From: Sphingomonadaceae bacterium
GTDB taxonomy: Bacteria > Pseudomonadota > Alphaproteobacteria > Sphingomonadales > Sphingomonadaceae
Length of the DNA: 34,067 bases
Assembly: GCA_016462305.1 (NCBI GenBank)
Contig: JAEMTM010000004.1
Location: forward strand, 1 to 34,067
Direction: 5' to 3'
A program made the translations under genes and the position numbers. How positions within the stretch are numbered: the stretch's first letter is position 1; the number at the start of each line of letters is the position of its first letter. Shown here piece by piece: positions 7,416-16,468 of this stretch. The notes under the pieces were generated by a model, which was not told where the DNA came from, did not search any database, and saw only the letters and a program-made list of their open reading frames with translations.

Positions 7416-8282
7416 TCAATTGGGTGGCAATAATAGCATCGGATCAATGCGGGCGCTGTTCCATTTCATGCCCCAGTGTAGATGCGGCCCGCTGGCTCTG
7501 CCCGTGGCGCCGACGCGGCCAATGACTTGGCCTTGCCGCACCAGGTCGCCTTCTTTGACCAGCAATTCGGACGCGTGCAAAAATGCACTGTTCAAACCCA
7601 TGCCATGGTCGATCATCAGCAAATGACCCTCCAAGGTGAAGGCATCATTGGCGGCAAGGGTGACCACGCCGTCGGCTGGCGCAACGAAATCCTGGCCTTG
7701 GGCAGCGGCGATGTCCATGCCATTATGATAGCTGCCCGGCGTGCCATTATAGATGCGCTGCGCGCCAAATAGGCCCGATATGCGGCCCGATACGGGACGG
7801 ATGAATGTTTGCCGCCAGCCTGCACTATCGCTGCGGACGGCGCGGGCTGCCGCAATCTGGGCAAGCTCTGCGCTGCGCCGCGCCTGAAATTCGGCGGAGC
7901 TTTTCGCGCCGCCGGTGAGGTTCGCGGCAACATTTTCGATGCGCCAATTGCCCGGAGCGACGGCGATATTGCGCTCCATCTTGCTGCCATCGGCGAGCGT
8001 CGCGACCAGCCTTGCCTCGTTCGGTGCGTCACGGTCAAAACCGATCAGGAAGAACCCGTCCGGACTAAGCTCTAACGCCACGTCGTCTAAAAACAGGCTG
8101 TGTGTCCCTTTGGGTGCGCGGCCGATGACAAGGCCGCCTTGCACAGCAGGGCCGGACATCGAGAAATCGGCCGGGTGTGTTTGGGAAGGAACCTGCGGCT
8201 GGGCGGACAGTTGAGATGCCGCAAAGGCAAGACCGATCAAAGCCGTGATGGTTACGCGCAAAAGCCGGCTTATGCCTGCCAA
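7416..8282 (-). CDS. M23 family metallopeptidase (secreted)
   Basis: Signal peptide; YHNGMDIAAAQGQDFVAPADGVVTLA...GHLLMIDHGMG...GRASGPHLHWGM LytM/M23 motifs. Confidence 0.9.
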   Translation of the reverse strand: MAGISRLLRVTITALIGLAFAASQLSAQPQVPSQTHPADFSMSGPAVQGGLVIGRAPKGTHSLFLDDVALELSPDGFFLIGFDRDAPNEARLVATLADGSKMERNIAVAPGNWRIENVAANLTGGAKSSAEFQARRSAELAQIAAARAVRSDSAGWRQTFIRPVSGRISGLFGAQRIYNGTPGSYHNGMDIAAAQGQDFVAPADGVVTLAANDAFTLEGHLLMIDHGMGLNSAFLHASELLVKEGDLVRQGQVIGRVGATGRASGPHLHWGMKWNSARIDPMLLLPPN

Positions 8283-8286
8283 CCGT

Positions 8287-8538
8287 TCAGCCTTTGGCCA
8301 ATGCCGCGCGGGTGGATGCCTCTGCGCTCACATAGGGCTCCTGCTTGACGACGCTCCAGTAACGCAGCTCTTCCAACGCAATGGCTTGGCCGGTTACCGC
8401 GCACACGACATGGTCGCCTGCGGTCAGTAGACGGAAGCTATTGGCCATATAATGCAGGCGGGCGACTTTGTTTTTGGAAGACATCAGCATGGGCACATTA
8501 TGGCGCATCGACGCGTTATGGGCAATGCGTCGCTTCAT
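8287..8538 (-). CDS. DUF2093 domain-containing protein
   Basis: VARLHYMANSFRLLTAGDHVVCAVTGQAIALEELRYWSVVKQEPY; 4-bp overlap with the end of xseA. Confidence 0.75.
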   Translation of the reverse strand: MKRRIAHNASMRHNVPMLMSSKNKVARLHYMANSFRLLTAGDHVVCAVTGQAIALEELRYWSVVKQEPYVSAEASTRAALAKG

Positions 8539-9944
8539 CCATCGAACAGATTTCCCTGATTAACCGTCGGTATTTTGGGTTTGGGCGTTGAGGATCGCGG
8601 CGGGGTAGAGCCGTGGACGACGCTGCCGACTTCGCCATCGACGAACCGCAGGGTCACATCGCCCGCCTTCACTGCTGCGGCCCGCGACATAATGGTTTTG
8701 CCATCTGCATCGGTCACGCGGGCAAAACCGCGCTTCAGCGGGGCTTCGGGATGCAGGCTGCCGGCAAGCCGGGTAAGCGCATCCAGCCGTTGCTGCCCTT
8801 GTTCGACACGGCGGGTCAAAAGGCGCGGATGCAGCATCATCGCTGGCCCGGAATAGGCGATCTCCGCCTTGCCAACGCGGGAGCGTAGCGACTGGCGCAG
8901 GCGTTCGGCAAGATCATCGGTGCGTAACTGGTGCGGCGCGGCAAGGTCAGACAAACGCGGCATCAGTCGGCGTTGCGCCTCAAGCCGTTCCGCCGCCAGG
9001 TCCACACGCTTGCGCACTATGTTCGCGATGCGCAGACCCAATTGGCCGACGCGCTGCAACAGATCGCTGCGGACCGGAACCGCAATTTCTGCGGCAGCGG
9101 TCGGTGTTGGCGCACGCAGATCAGCCGCGAAGTCGCACAGGGTGGTATCGGTTTCATGCCCGACCGCCGAGATAATCGGTATCGTACAATTGGCGACTGC
9201 GCGGACCACGGCCTCATCGTTGAATGCCCATAGGTCCTCAATCGACCCGCCACCGCGTGCGACAATCACAAGGTCGGGGCGCGTGGCCGGGCCATCTTGC
9301 GGCATCGCGGAAAATCCGTTCACTGCCCGCGCTATTTGTGCCGCCGATCCTTCGCCTTGCACCAATACGGGCCAGATGATGACATGTGTTGGAAAGCGGT
9401 CGGCCAGCCGGTGTAAGATGTCGCGGATGACTGCGCCCGTGGGCGATGTAACCACACCGATGACGCGGGGCAGCGCCGGTAGCTTCTTCTTACGTTCGGG
9501 CGCAAACAGCCCTTCTGCGGCGAGGCGCGCTTTCAGCTTTTCAAACAAAAGCATCATCGCGCCTTCGCCTGCCACCTCAAGGCTATCGACGACGATCTGA
9601 TAATTGGAGCGCCCCGCATAAGTGGTGAGCTTGCCCGTGGCGACAACCTCAAGCCCATCCTCCGGCGCGAAAGGCAGCCGTGCCGCGCCCCCTTTCCACA
9701 TCACGGCATCGAGTCGTGCGTTATCATCTTTCAGGCAAAAATAGATATGCCCCGACGCCGCGCGCTTGAACCCCGAAATCTCCCCGCGCACGCGGACATG
9801 GCCGAATCGGTCCTCAACGGTGCGTTTCAGGGCAAGCGACAGTTCCGACACGCTCATCGCCTGGGCATTGTCGCCGGGTCGCTCCTCGGCTAACAGGCGG
9901 GCGACCTGTGGGTCGGCAGTTTCAAAGGGGTCATTTGCGGACAT
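8535..9944 (-). CDS. xseA: Exodeoxyribonuclease VII large subunit
   Basis: OB-fold N-terminus ([36 protein letters not shown]), [17 protein letters not shown] and ISAVGHETD motifs. Start taken as ATG 9944 rather than the longer ORF start at 10085. Confidence 0.92.
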   Translation of the reverse strand: MSANDPFETADPQVARLLAEERPGDNAQAMSVSELSLALKRTVEDRFGHVRVRGEISGFKRAASGHIYFCLKDDNARLDAVMWKGGAARLPFAPEDGLEVVATGKLTTYAGRSNYQIVVDSLEVAGEGAMMLLFEKLKARLAAEGLFAPERKKKLPALPRVIGVVTSPTGAVIRDILHRLADRFPTHVIIWPVLVQGEGSAAQIARAVNGFSAMPQDGPATRPDLVIVARGGGSIEDLWAFNDEAVVRAVANCTIPIISAVGHETDTTLCDFAADLRAPTPTAAAEIAVPVRSDLLQRVGQLGLRIANIVRKRVDLAAERLEAQRRLMPRLSDLAAPHQLRTDDLAERLRQSLRSRVGKAEIAYSGPAMMLHPRLLTRRVEQGQQRLDALTRLAGSLHPEAPLKRGFARVTDADGKTIMSRAAAVKAGDVTLRFVDGEVGSVVHGSTPPRSSTPKPKIPTVNQGNLFDG

Positions 9945-11223
9945 GAATATCTTGCTCATCGGTTCGGGCGGTCGCGAACATGCGCTGGCGTGGAAGCTCG
10001 CGCAATCGCCAAATTGCGATACACTCTTTGCCGCGCCGGGCAATCCCGGGATCGCGCAAGAGGCAGAGCTGGTGGACCTCAACATCGCCGATCACGCCGC
10101 GGTCATCGCCTTTTGCGCGGGCCATGATATAGGCCTATTGGTGGTCGGACCCGAAGCACCATTGGTCAGCGGCTTAGGCGACAGCTTGCGCGATGCAGGC
10201 ATAGCGGTCTTTGGCCCCAATCAAAAGGCCGCGCAATTGGAAGGGTCAAAGGGCTTTACCAAGGATATGTGCGCCGCCGCCGGCATTCCGACCGCTGGCT
10301 ATGCCCGTTATGACAGCAAGGCGTCGGCCTTGGCTGGCCTCAATATGTTCGACGCGCCTTATGTGATCAAAGCGGACGGCCTGGCGGCGGGAAAAGGTGT
10401 GATTATTGCCGAAACACGGGCGGAGGCGGAGGCCGCGATCGACGATATGTTCGGTGGCGGTTTTGGGGATGCCGGTGCATCTGTCGTGATCGAAGAATTT
10501 ATGACGGGCGAAGAAGCGAGCTTTTTCGCGCTGACCGATGGCCGTGATGTTGTCGCCTTTGGCTCTGCGCAAGACCATAAGCGCGTGGGCGATGGCGATA
10601 TGGGTCCAAATACCGGCGGGATGGGGGCTTATTCGCCCGCCTTTGTGCTGACCGATGCACTGCAGGCCCAAGTCATGGAACGTATCATTAAGCCAACCGT
10701 GGCCTATATGGCGGCGAACGACATGCCTTATTCGGGCGTCCTGTTTGCAGGGCTGATGCTCACGGACGAGGGGCCAAAGCTGATTGAATATAATGCCCGT
10801 TTTGGCGACCCCGAATGCCAAGTGTTGATGACCCGTTTTGAAGGCGATCTGGCCGCGTTGATGTTGGCGGTTGCCACCGGAACGCTGGCGCAAGCGCAGG
10901 TTCCGGCATTTTCGCGCCAAGCGGCCTTAACCATTGTCATGGCGGCAAATGGCTATCCGGCTTTGCCGGAAAAAGGCGGGGTCATTCATCTTGCGGATGT
11001 GAAGGATGCAAAGATATTCCATGCGGGCACGGCGGACGTCGGCGGGCAATTGGTCGCCAGCGGTGGGCGCGTGCTCAACGTCACCGCAACCGGCGATACG
11101 GTTACGCACGCGCAGGCCGTTGCCTATGCCGCCGTGGACAGCATCGATTTTCCAGGCGGTTTCTGCCGCAGAGACATTGGCTGGCGCGAAGTGGCACGCG
11201 AGGAGGCATCCGGCACGGATTAA
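9943..11223 (+). CDS. purD: Phosphoribosylamine--glycine ligase
   Basis: [23 protein letters not shown]... and ATP-grasp motifs ([31 protein letters not shown]). Confidence 0.95.
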   Translation: MNILLIGSGGREHALAWKLAQSPNCDTLFAAPGNPGIAQEAELVDLNIADHAAVIAFCAGHDIGLLVVGPEAPLVSGLGDSLRDAGIAVFGPNQKAAQLEGSKGFTKDMCAAAGIPTAGYARYDSKASALAGLNMFDAPYVIKADGLAAGKGVIIAETRAEAEAAIDDMFGGGFGDAGASVVIEEFMTGEEASFFALTDGRDVVAFGSAQDHKRVGDGDMGPNTGGMGAYSPAFVLTDALQAQVMERIIKPTVAYMAANDMPYSGVLFAGLMLTDEGPKLIEYNARFGDPECQVLMTRFEGDLAALMLAVATGTLAQAQVPAFSRQAALTIVMAANGYPALPEKGGVIHLADVKDAKIFHAGTADVGGQLVASGGRVLNVTATGDTVTHAQAVAYAAVDSIDFPGGFCRRDIGWREVAREEASGTD

Positions 11224-11292
11224 CGGTTTCACGCGTCCATTTTTTGGCGTAATTGAACGTCCTATCTTTTTGGGATTTCAGGGAGGAAAACA

Positions 11293-12003
11293 TTGTCCAA
11301 CACTCTAATCATCATCATCGGTGCGGTTTTGATCGTTGCTATTTTATTGTGGGCGCTGCTTCGGCTGGGCGGCGCGAAGGAGAAAACGGACGGCGCGCCT
11401 AAAGACATATTGCCGCCGCCTGCGGCTGTTCTTGCACCGCCAGTCGCGCCAGTTGTTCAGGCGGCTGTGCCAGCGGCGCAGTTGGCCGAAGCTGAAGCTC
11501 CGTTGGAGGCCGCTGCACCGAAAAAAGCAGCCGCGCCCGAAATCACAGCGCCAAAAGCAGCGGCCAAGCCTGTTGCTGAAAAGGTAAAAAAGGCAAAAAA
11601 GGCAAAAGCACCAAAAGCTAAGGCAGAGAAGGTAGAAAAAGCCAAGGCGGAAAAAGCGCCCAAGGCCAAGGCGGAGAAAGCGCCAAAGGCCAAGGCGGAG
11701 AAAGCGCCCAAGGCAAAAGCGGCAAAACTTGCTCCAACATCATCGATCCCTGACAATCTTGAGCTGATCAAGGGCTTGGGTCCCAAGGTCAACAATTTGC
11801 TCAAGGGTCTTGGCGTAACCAGCTTTGCGCAGGTCGCCAACTGGACCGATGCCGACGTGGCGGACATAGATGCACAGCTTGGTGCCTTTGCTGGCCGGAT
11901 CACACGGGACAATTGGATCGACCAAGCCCAATTGCTTGCGGCAGGGGACATTGCCGGTTTTGAACAAAAATATGGCGCGTTGGGAAGTGGTGCCAAGGGT
12001 TGA
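11293..12003 (+). CDS. Membrane-anchored Ala/Lys/Pro-rich protein with C-terminal helix-hairpin-helix-like domain
   Basis: N-terminal TM, AKAEKAPK repeats, C-terminal LELIKGLGPKVNNLLKGLGVTSFAQVANWTDADVADID; TTG start behind a GGAGG ribosome-binding site. Confidence 0.75.
   Translation: MSNTLIIIIGAVLIVAILLWALLRLGGAKEKTDGAPKDILPPPAAVLAPPVAPVVQAAVPAAQLAEAEAPLEAAAPKKAAAPEITAPKAAAKPVAEKVKKAKKAKAPKAKAEKVEKAKAEKAPKAKAEKAPKAKAEKAPKAKAAKLAPTSSIPDNLELIKGLGPKVNNLLKGLGVTSFAQVANWTDADVADIDAQLGAFAGRITRDNWIDQAQLLAAGDIAGFEQKYGALGSGAKG
11641..11712 (+). repeat. Three 24-bp tandem units encoding AKAEKAPK
   Basis: gccaaggcggAaaaagcgcccaag repeated at 11641, 11665 and 11689 with few substitutions. Confidence 0.85.
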
Positions 12004-12019
12004 ATGTATAAACCGATGG

Positions 12020-12052
12020 AAAGGCGGCGCTGGGTAACTGGCACCGCTTTTG
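12020..12052 (+). terminator. Rho-independent terminator between convergent genes
   Basis: AAAGGCGGCGC-tgggtaactg-GCACCGCTTTT stem-loop with T-rich end. Confidence 0.6.
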
Positions 12053-12060
12053 CGTTATCC

Positions 12061-12795
12061 CTATCTGCCGACGCGCTGTAACCCGGTGCCATGCATTTTG
12101 AGCCATTGGTCCGCCACCTTGCGGTTGCCTTCGTACAATGTGTCGAGCCACGCATAAAAATCGGCGCTATGGTTCATATGGCGGATGTGTGCGACCTCAT
12201 GCGCGATGACGGAGCGGCGCACATAGACGGGGGCCATGATCAGTCGCCAGCTCAGCGAAATAGTGCCATGGCTTGAGCAACTGCCCCAACGGCTCCGTGG
12301 ATCGCCAAGCGACAGGCGCGGGACTGGCGCATTTGCCTTGGCGCAATAAAATGCGATTTCCTTGGTAAATGTGGCGCGCGCTTCGGCTTTCAACCAACGC
12401 AGGATGCGCGCTTCAACCGACGATGCCGGGCCACCAAGACGCAGTCGGCCCTCATCACAATGGACGCTGCGCGGCCATTCCTCGCGCCATTCGATGACAT
12501 GGCCCTCGCCTTCAACCGCAATTTCGTTGCCTGGGGCGATGGGGGCGGCCTGCGCCACGCTGTTCAACCGCGTGGCAATCCACTCCCGCTTCTTGTGAAC
12601 AAAATCGAGCGCGATATTGGCGGGGGTGTAATGCGGCATCGTAATCCGGATTTCGCGTTTGATGGCATCGGCACGCATGGAAATGCGCTTTGCGCGGATG
12701 TTCCGGTGGATACGCACAGGTAGGCGCTCGCCTTCGATCACCACAATGGGGTCAGAGAGGCTTTTCGACAATATGGTTTTCAAGCGGTCCAGCAT
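12061..12795 (-). CDS. YgjP-like/DUF45 zinc metallopeptidase
   Basis: RSRWGSCSSHGTISLSWRLIMAP...VIAHEVAHIRHMNHSADFY (HExxH). Start within the longer ORF is uncertain (ATG 12795 or TTG ~12771). Confidence 0.82.
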   Translation of the reverse strand: MLDRLKTILSKSLSDPIVVIEGERLPVRIHRNIRAKRISMRADAIKREIRITMPHYTPANIALDFVHKKREWIATRLNSVAQAAPIAPGNEIAVEGEGHVIEWREEWPRSVHCDEGRLRLGGPASSVEARILRWLKAEARATFTKEIAFYCAKANAPVPRLSLGDPRSRWGSCSSHGTISLSWRLIMAPVYVRRSVIAHEVAHIRHMNHSADFYAWLDTLYEGNRKVADQWLKMHGTGLQRVGR

Positions 12796-13186
12796 GCAGT
12801 TCCGATATAGCCCTATTTTGCACCGACATGCCAGCATCATGTATCGTCTGGCGATCTCCGCTGACCAAATAATGCCATTTGGGTAAAGGCTTATCTGCCG
12901 CACGGAGCACATAAGCGCATGTTGACGGCAGCCAGGCATAATCATCGATTTTGTTGGGCGTGAGCCGCAGACACTCCGGCACGATGGCCCTGCGGCCGCG
13001 ATAATCGGAACATTGACAGCTTTGCAGGTCAAGCAATTTGCAGGCGACATTAGTGGGATAGATGCGGCCGGTATCTTCGTCCTCCACTTTGTTGAGGCAA
13101 CATTTGCCGCACCCGTCGCACAAGGCCTCCCACTGCGCGCGATCCAGGCTTTCTAACGGCGCCTCCCAAAAGGGGACTTTGGTCAC
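12752..13186 (-). CDS. YcgN family cysteine cluster protein (UPF0260)
   Basis: VPFWEAPLESLDRAQWEALCDGCGKCCLNKVEDEDTGRIYPTNVACKLLD; GTG start directly after the SCO gene stop. Confidence 0.85.
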   Translation of the reverse strand: MTKVPFWEAPLESLDRAQWEALCDGCGKCCLNKVEDEDTGRIYPTNVACKLLDLQSCQCSDYRGRRAIVPECLRLTPNKIDDYAWLPSTCAYVLRAADKPLPKWHYLVSGDRQTIHDAGMSVQNRAISELHAGPLENHIVEKPL

Positions 13187-13187
13187 A

Positions 13188-13823
13188 TCAACGGACCCAT
13201 TTGGCCAGTTCCGCCTCAACCAAGGCAGGCGCGCCTTCATTGGCGTCGGTGTTGGGGACATCGGCTGGCATGATCGCCAATGGTTCACCCTTTGGCCCCA
13301 TCAAATAGGGCGTCTGGCTGTGGCTTATCAGGTAATTTTCCGGCGAGCTGCCGTCGACCCGGCTGGAATAGATGGCGAATTTCTTGGCGGCTTCGGCGAT
13401 TTCGGTGTCCGTGCCGGTCAGACCGATAGCGCGCGGATGAAAGGCGCTGACAAATTGTTTCAGCACCGCACTCGTATCGCGGGCGGGATCAACGGTAATG
13501 AAAATCGGTTGAATCTTGGCCGCCAAATCAGGGTATTTTTTCTCAAAAGATTTCAGGCCAGTCATGAGGTTCTGCATATCGGGCGTGCAGATGTCGGGGC
13601 AATTGGTGTAGCCGAAATAGACGATGCGATATTTGCCGTCGAATTCCTTAAAACTGCGCCTTTGGCCATCCTGATCCGTCAGCAGAAAATCGCCCCCGAT
13701 CGTGGCCCCCGCCAGCGGCGCTTCGCTCAGCGGCAGTTGCGCGGGGCCAGAGTCACATGCGGACAGGAGCAGAAGGGCGGATACGGCAAAAAGGGATGTT
13801 TTGTTCATAGCGAGGCCAGTCAT
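13188..13823 (-). CDS. SCO1/SenC family protein (copper/cytochrome oxidase assembly-type lipoprotein)
   Basis: Lipobox LLLLSACDSG, YFGYTNCPDICTPDM CxxxC motif, IFITVDPARDT; start could be 13808. Confidence 0.88.
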   Translation of the reverse strand: MTGLAMNKTSLFAVSALLLLSACDSGPAQLPLSEAPLAGATIGGDFLLTDQDGQRRSFKEFDGKYRIVYFGYTNCPDICTPDMQNLMTGLKSFEKKYPDLAAKIQPIFITVDPARDTSAVLKQFVSAFHPRAIGLTGTDTEIAEAAKKFAIYSSRVDGSSPENYLISHSQTPYLMGPKGEPLAIMPADVPNTDANEGAPALVEAELAKWVR

Positions 13824-13852
13824 GGTCTGCTAAGACCGAGTATACAAGGATA

Positions 13853-14518
13853 ATGGACATGGTTATGGGACAGATTCTGTTGAAAAAGACATTTTTTCTC
13901 GTTGCAGCGGTTGGGCTCATCTTGCCAGTCACCAGCGGTGTCGTTGCGCCTGCTGCCATGGCGCAGTTTTCGGACAGCTATAACTTCCTGAAAGCGGTTA
14001 GAGACCGCAAAGGTGAGGATGCCGAGAAGTTTCTGGCAGAACCTGGCACGGTCATCGTCAATACGCGCGATATTACCTCTGGTGAAACCGCTTTGCATAT
14101 CGTGATTCAGCGCCGCGATTCGACGTGGCTTGGCTATTTGCTGCAAAAGGGTGCCAATCCGAACTTGGCCGACAAAAAAGGTACGACGCCTTTAATGCTC
14201 GCCACGCAATTGGGCTATGTGGAGGGTATAGACGTGCTTACCCGCAGAAAAGCGCAGGTCGACCAAAGCAATCGAGCAGGTGAAACGGCGCTCATTCTGG
14301 CCGTCCAACTCCGCAATATAGAAGCCGTGCGGGCCTTGTTAAACGCAGGGGCCAACCCGGATAAAACCGACAGCCGGGCCGGATATTCGGCGCGTGATTA
14401 TGCCAGGCAGGATGGCCGTGCGTCGGAAATTTCTGCCCTCATCGAAAGTCATGGCAAAGCAGATGCCGCAAAAAAGCCCGCTGAACTGGACTTTTCGGGC
14501 ATTGAAGGGCCAAAATAA
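13853..14518 (+). CDS. Ankyrin-repeat protein with signal peptide
   Basis: Repeats GETALHIVIQRRDSTWLGYLLQKGANPNLADKKGTTPLMLATQLGYVEGIDVL...GETALILAVQLRNIEAVRALLNAGANPDKTD. Confidence 0.85.
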   Translation: MDMVMGQILLKKTFFLVAAVGLILPVTSGVVAPAAMAQFSDSYNFLKAVRDRKGEDAEKFLAEPGTVIVNTRDITSGETALHIVIQRRDSTWLGYLLQKGANPNLADKKGTTPLMLATQLGYVEGIDVLTRRKAQVDQSNRAGETALILAVQLRNIEAVRALLNAGANPDKTDSRAGYSARDYARQDGRASEISALIESHGKADAAKKPAELDFSGIEGPK

Positions 14519-14556
14519 CGGGCCAATAACGCGCTTCGCGATCCCGCCCGACTGAA

Positions 14557-15039
14557 TCAGCCGGGTATGAACGTCATCGCGGCACCGTTCATGCAATAGC
14601 GTTTGCCGGTGGGCTTAGGCCCGTCATCAAAGACATGCCCAAGATGCCCGCCGCATTGCGCGCAGTGCACTTCTGTCCGTGGCAAACCGATTTTATAGTC
14701 GGTTTTTGTACCAATCCCGCCTGCCAATGGCGTGTAAAAGCTCGGCCAGCCAGTGCCGCTTTCGAACTTTGTCGCCGACGAAAACAGCCGCTTATTGCAG
14801 CCAGCACAGACATAAGTTCCCTTGCGCTTTTCGCTGTTCAGCGCGCTGCTATAGGGACGCTCGGTGTCCTCTTGGCGCAATATGCGATACGCCGCTGGCG
14901 ACAGCCGTTTCTTCCACTCGGCATCGCTGTAACTGACGGTAAAGCGGGCCTTGGCGGTCGCATCCCGGCCACAGCCCAAGACGAACGCAGCCGCGCCTGC
15001 ACTCAAGAAGGACAGAATTTGGCGTTTGTTCAGTTGCAT
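14557..15039 (-). CDS. msrB: Peptide-methionine (R)-S-oxide reductase, exported/lipoprotein form
   Basis: YVCAGCNKRLFSSATKFESGTGWPSFYTPL...EVHCAQCGGHLGHVFDDGPKPTGKRYCMNGAAMTF; N-terminal signal with VLGCG. Confidence 0.92.
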   Translation of the reverse strand: MQLNKRQILSFLSAGAAAFVLGCGRDATAKARFTVSYSDAEWKKRLSPAAYRILRQEDTERPYSSALNSEKRKGTYVCAGCNKRLFSSATKFESGTGWPSFYTPLAGGIGTKTDYKIGLPRTEVHCAQCGGHLGHVFDDGPKPTGKRYCMNGAAMTFIPG

Positions 15040-15099
15040 GACATTTTCCTTTGAAAGCCCTGACCGTACATACGCTGCGGTCGCCCAAAAAGTTTCATA

Positions 15100-16380
15100 T
15101 CAATAACGCGACAGCTCCACATCCATCTTGCGATAGCCATGCACAAAGCAACCGGCGACGCGTTCTGGCTCTGCAACGACGTTCGGCCGCAGGCGGCGCA
15201 CGGCCATTTCTTCAAGCAGAATGCGGATTTGCAGTTCGGCAAGCCGCGCACCGACGCAGCGGTGGATGCCATAGCCGAATGCCAGATGCCGCCGCGCATT
15301 TTCGCGGTCAACGATCAGCTTGTCCGGATTTTCGAACACGCTTTCGTCGCGATTGGCAGACAGATACCACATGCCGATCTTGTCGCCCGCCTTGATGGGC
15401 GCTCCGAACAGGTCATGGTCCTGCGTCGCGGTCCGCCGCATATGCGCCAGCGGCGTCTGCCAGCGGATGATTTCGCTGACGGCGTTGGTGATGAACGCGG
15501 GGTTCTTTTCCAGTCTCTCTCGTTCATCTTGGAAGCTATGTAGGCCATAAGCATAGCCCGACATGGAATTGCGCGTCGTATCGTTACCGCCGACGATCAG
15601 CAAGATGAGGTTACCCATATATTCCAATGGGGCCATGTCCTTCATCGGCGAATGGATCATCCGGCTGATGAGGTCAGGGGCCTCACCCTTGTTTTTGCGT
15701 TCGTTCCAGAGATTCTGGAAATAGGCACCCATTTCGAACATTTTAGCGAGCCGCGCTTTGCGGGTTTCTGCGGTGCGGAACAATTCGACGTCACCTGCCC
15801 AATCGGACCATTCGGTCAGTTTGCGGCGGTCTTCCCAAGGGAAATCGAACAGCAAGGCAAGCATTTGCGTCGTCAGTTCAATCGAAACCAGATCAACCCA
15901 GTCGAATGTTTGACCAACGGGTAGCGAATCCAGCAATTCCGCCGTGCGGCGTCGGATGTCGCCGGACATGCGGTCCATTTCGCCCGGCGTAAATGCCGGC
16001 GCAATGACGCGGCGTTCCTCGGTATGCTTGGGCCGGTCCATCGCGATGAACATGGGCATGATGACTCGTTCGTCTTCCGGAATAGGTTCGGCGAGCGCCA
16101 TGTCGTCGATCAGCGTGATGCCGCCATGTTCGAATGAAGACGAGTAAATATCTGGCAATGCCTCAACATGCTGGATCGCTTTCAACGTGGTGACATTCCA
16201 ATAGCTACCGAAATCGGAGCCTTCGATTTTGTTAATCGGGGCCTTTTCCCGCATTTCCTTGAATATAGGATGCCAACGATCCTCAAGGTAAATATCGGCT
16301 TTGGTGACATCCCAGCGGTGCGGTGCCTGATTCACTTCATAGGGCAGCGAATCGCTCTCAAATATCGGGGCAGTGGCCAT
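15100..16380 (-). CDS. Cytochrome P450, CYP153-like
   Basis: FIAMDRPKHTEERR, LLIVGGNDTTRNSMSG I-helix, EIIRWQTPLAHMRRTA, LAFGYGIHRCVGARLAELQ heme-binding loop; pattern recalled as CYP153 family. Confidence 0.88.
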   Translation of the reverse strand: MATAPIFESDSLPYEVNQAPHRWDVTKADIYLEDRWHPIFKEMREKAPINKIEGSDFGSYWNVTTLKAIQHVEALPDIYSSSFEHGGITLIDDMALAEPIPEDERVIMPMFIAMDRPKHTEERRVIAPAFTPGEMDRMSGDIRRRTAELLDSLPVGQTFDWVDLVSIELTTQMLALLFDFPWEDRRKLTEWSDWAGDVELFRTAETRKARLAKMFEMGAYFQNLWNERKNKGEAPDLISRMIHSPMKDMAPLEYMGNLILLIVGGNDTTRNSMSGYAYGLHSFQDERERLEKNPAFITNAVSEIIRWQTPLAHMRRTATQDHDLFGAPIKAGDKIGMWYLSANRDESVFENPDKLIVDRENARRHLAFGYGIHRCVGARLAELQIRILLEEMAVRRLRPNVVAEPERVAGCFVHGYRKMDVELSRY

Positions 16381-16468
16381 TTTTCTCGACTCCTCTCGCC
16401 GAGGAAAGTGCCACTACTTACAAAAATGTCAATCCAGTTTCGAACCGCAACTTAATTGATGTTGGGTG

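Noticed and set aside
8869-9600. 243-aa plus-strand ORF inside xseA
   Set aside because: Antisense shadow of a confidently assigned xseA; Arg/Ser-rich composition typical of high-GC spurious frames.
10246-10920. 224-aa minus-strand ORF inside purD
   Set aside because: Antisense of purD; no recognisable domain.
12039-12053. Sigma54-like TGGCAC-N5-TTGC on plus strand
   Set aside because: Lies in a convergent intergenic region, points antisense into the metallopeptidase gene, and its bases are explained by the intrinsic terminator arm at 12020-12052.
11457-12155. 232-aa minus-strand ORF with GAFSALAF repeats
   Set aside because: Antisense of the AKAEKAPK repeat gene; the repetitive hydrophobic peptide is the mirror of the plus-strand repeats.
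12752-13050. Long N-terminal extension of the YgjP-like peptidase ORF
   Set aside because: Overlaps the YcgN-like coding sequence in another frame; a start near 12795 or 12771 fits the family better.
13062-13853. 263-aa plus-strand ORF
   Set aside because: Antisense to the YcgN-like and SCO1/SenC genes, which have clear family motifs.
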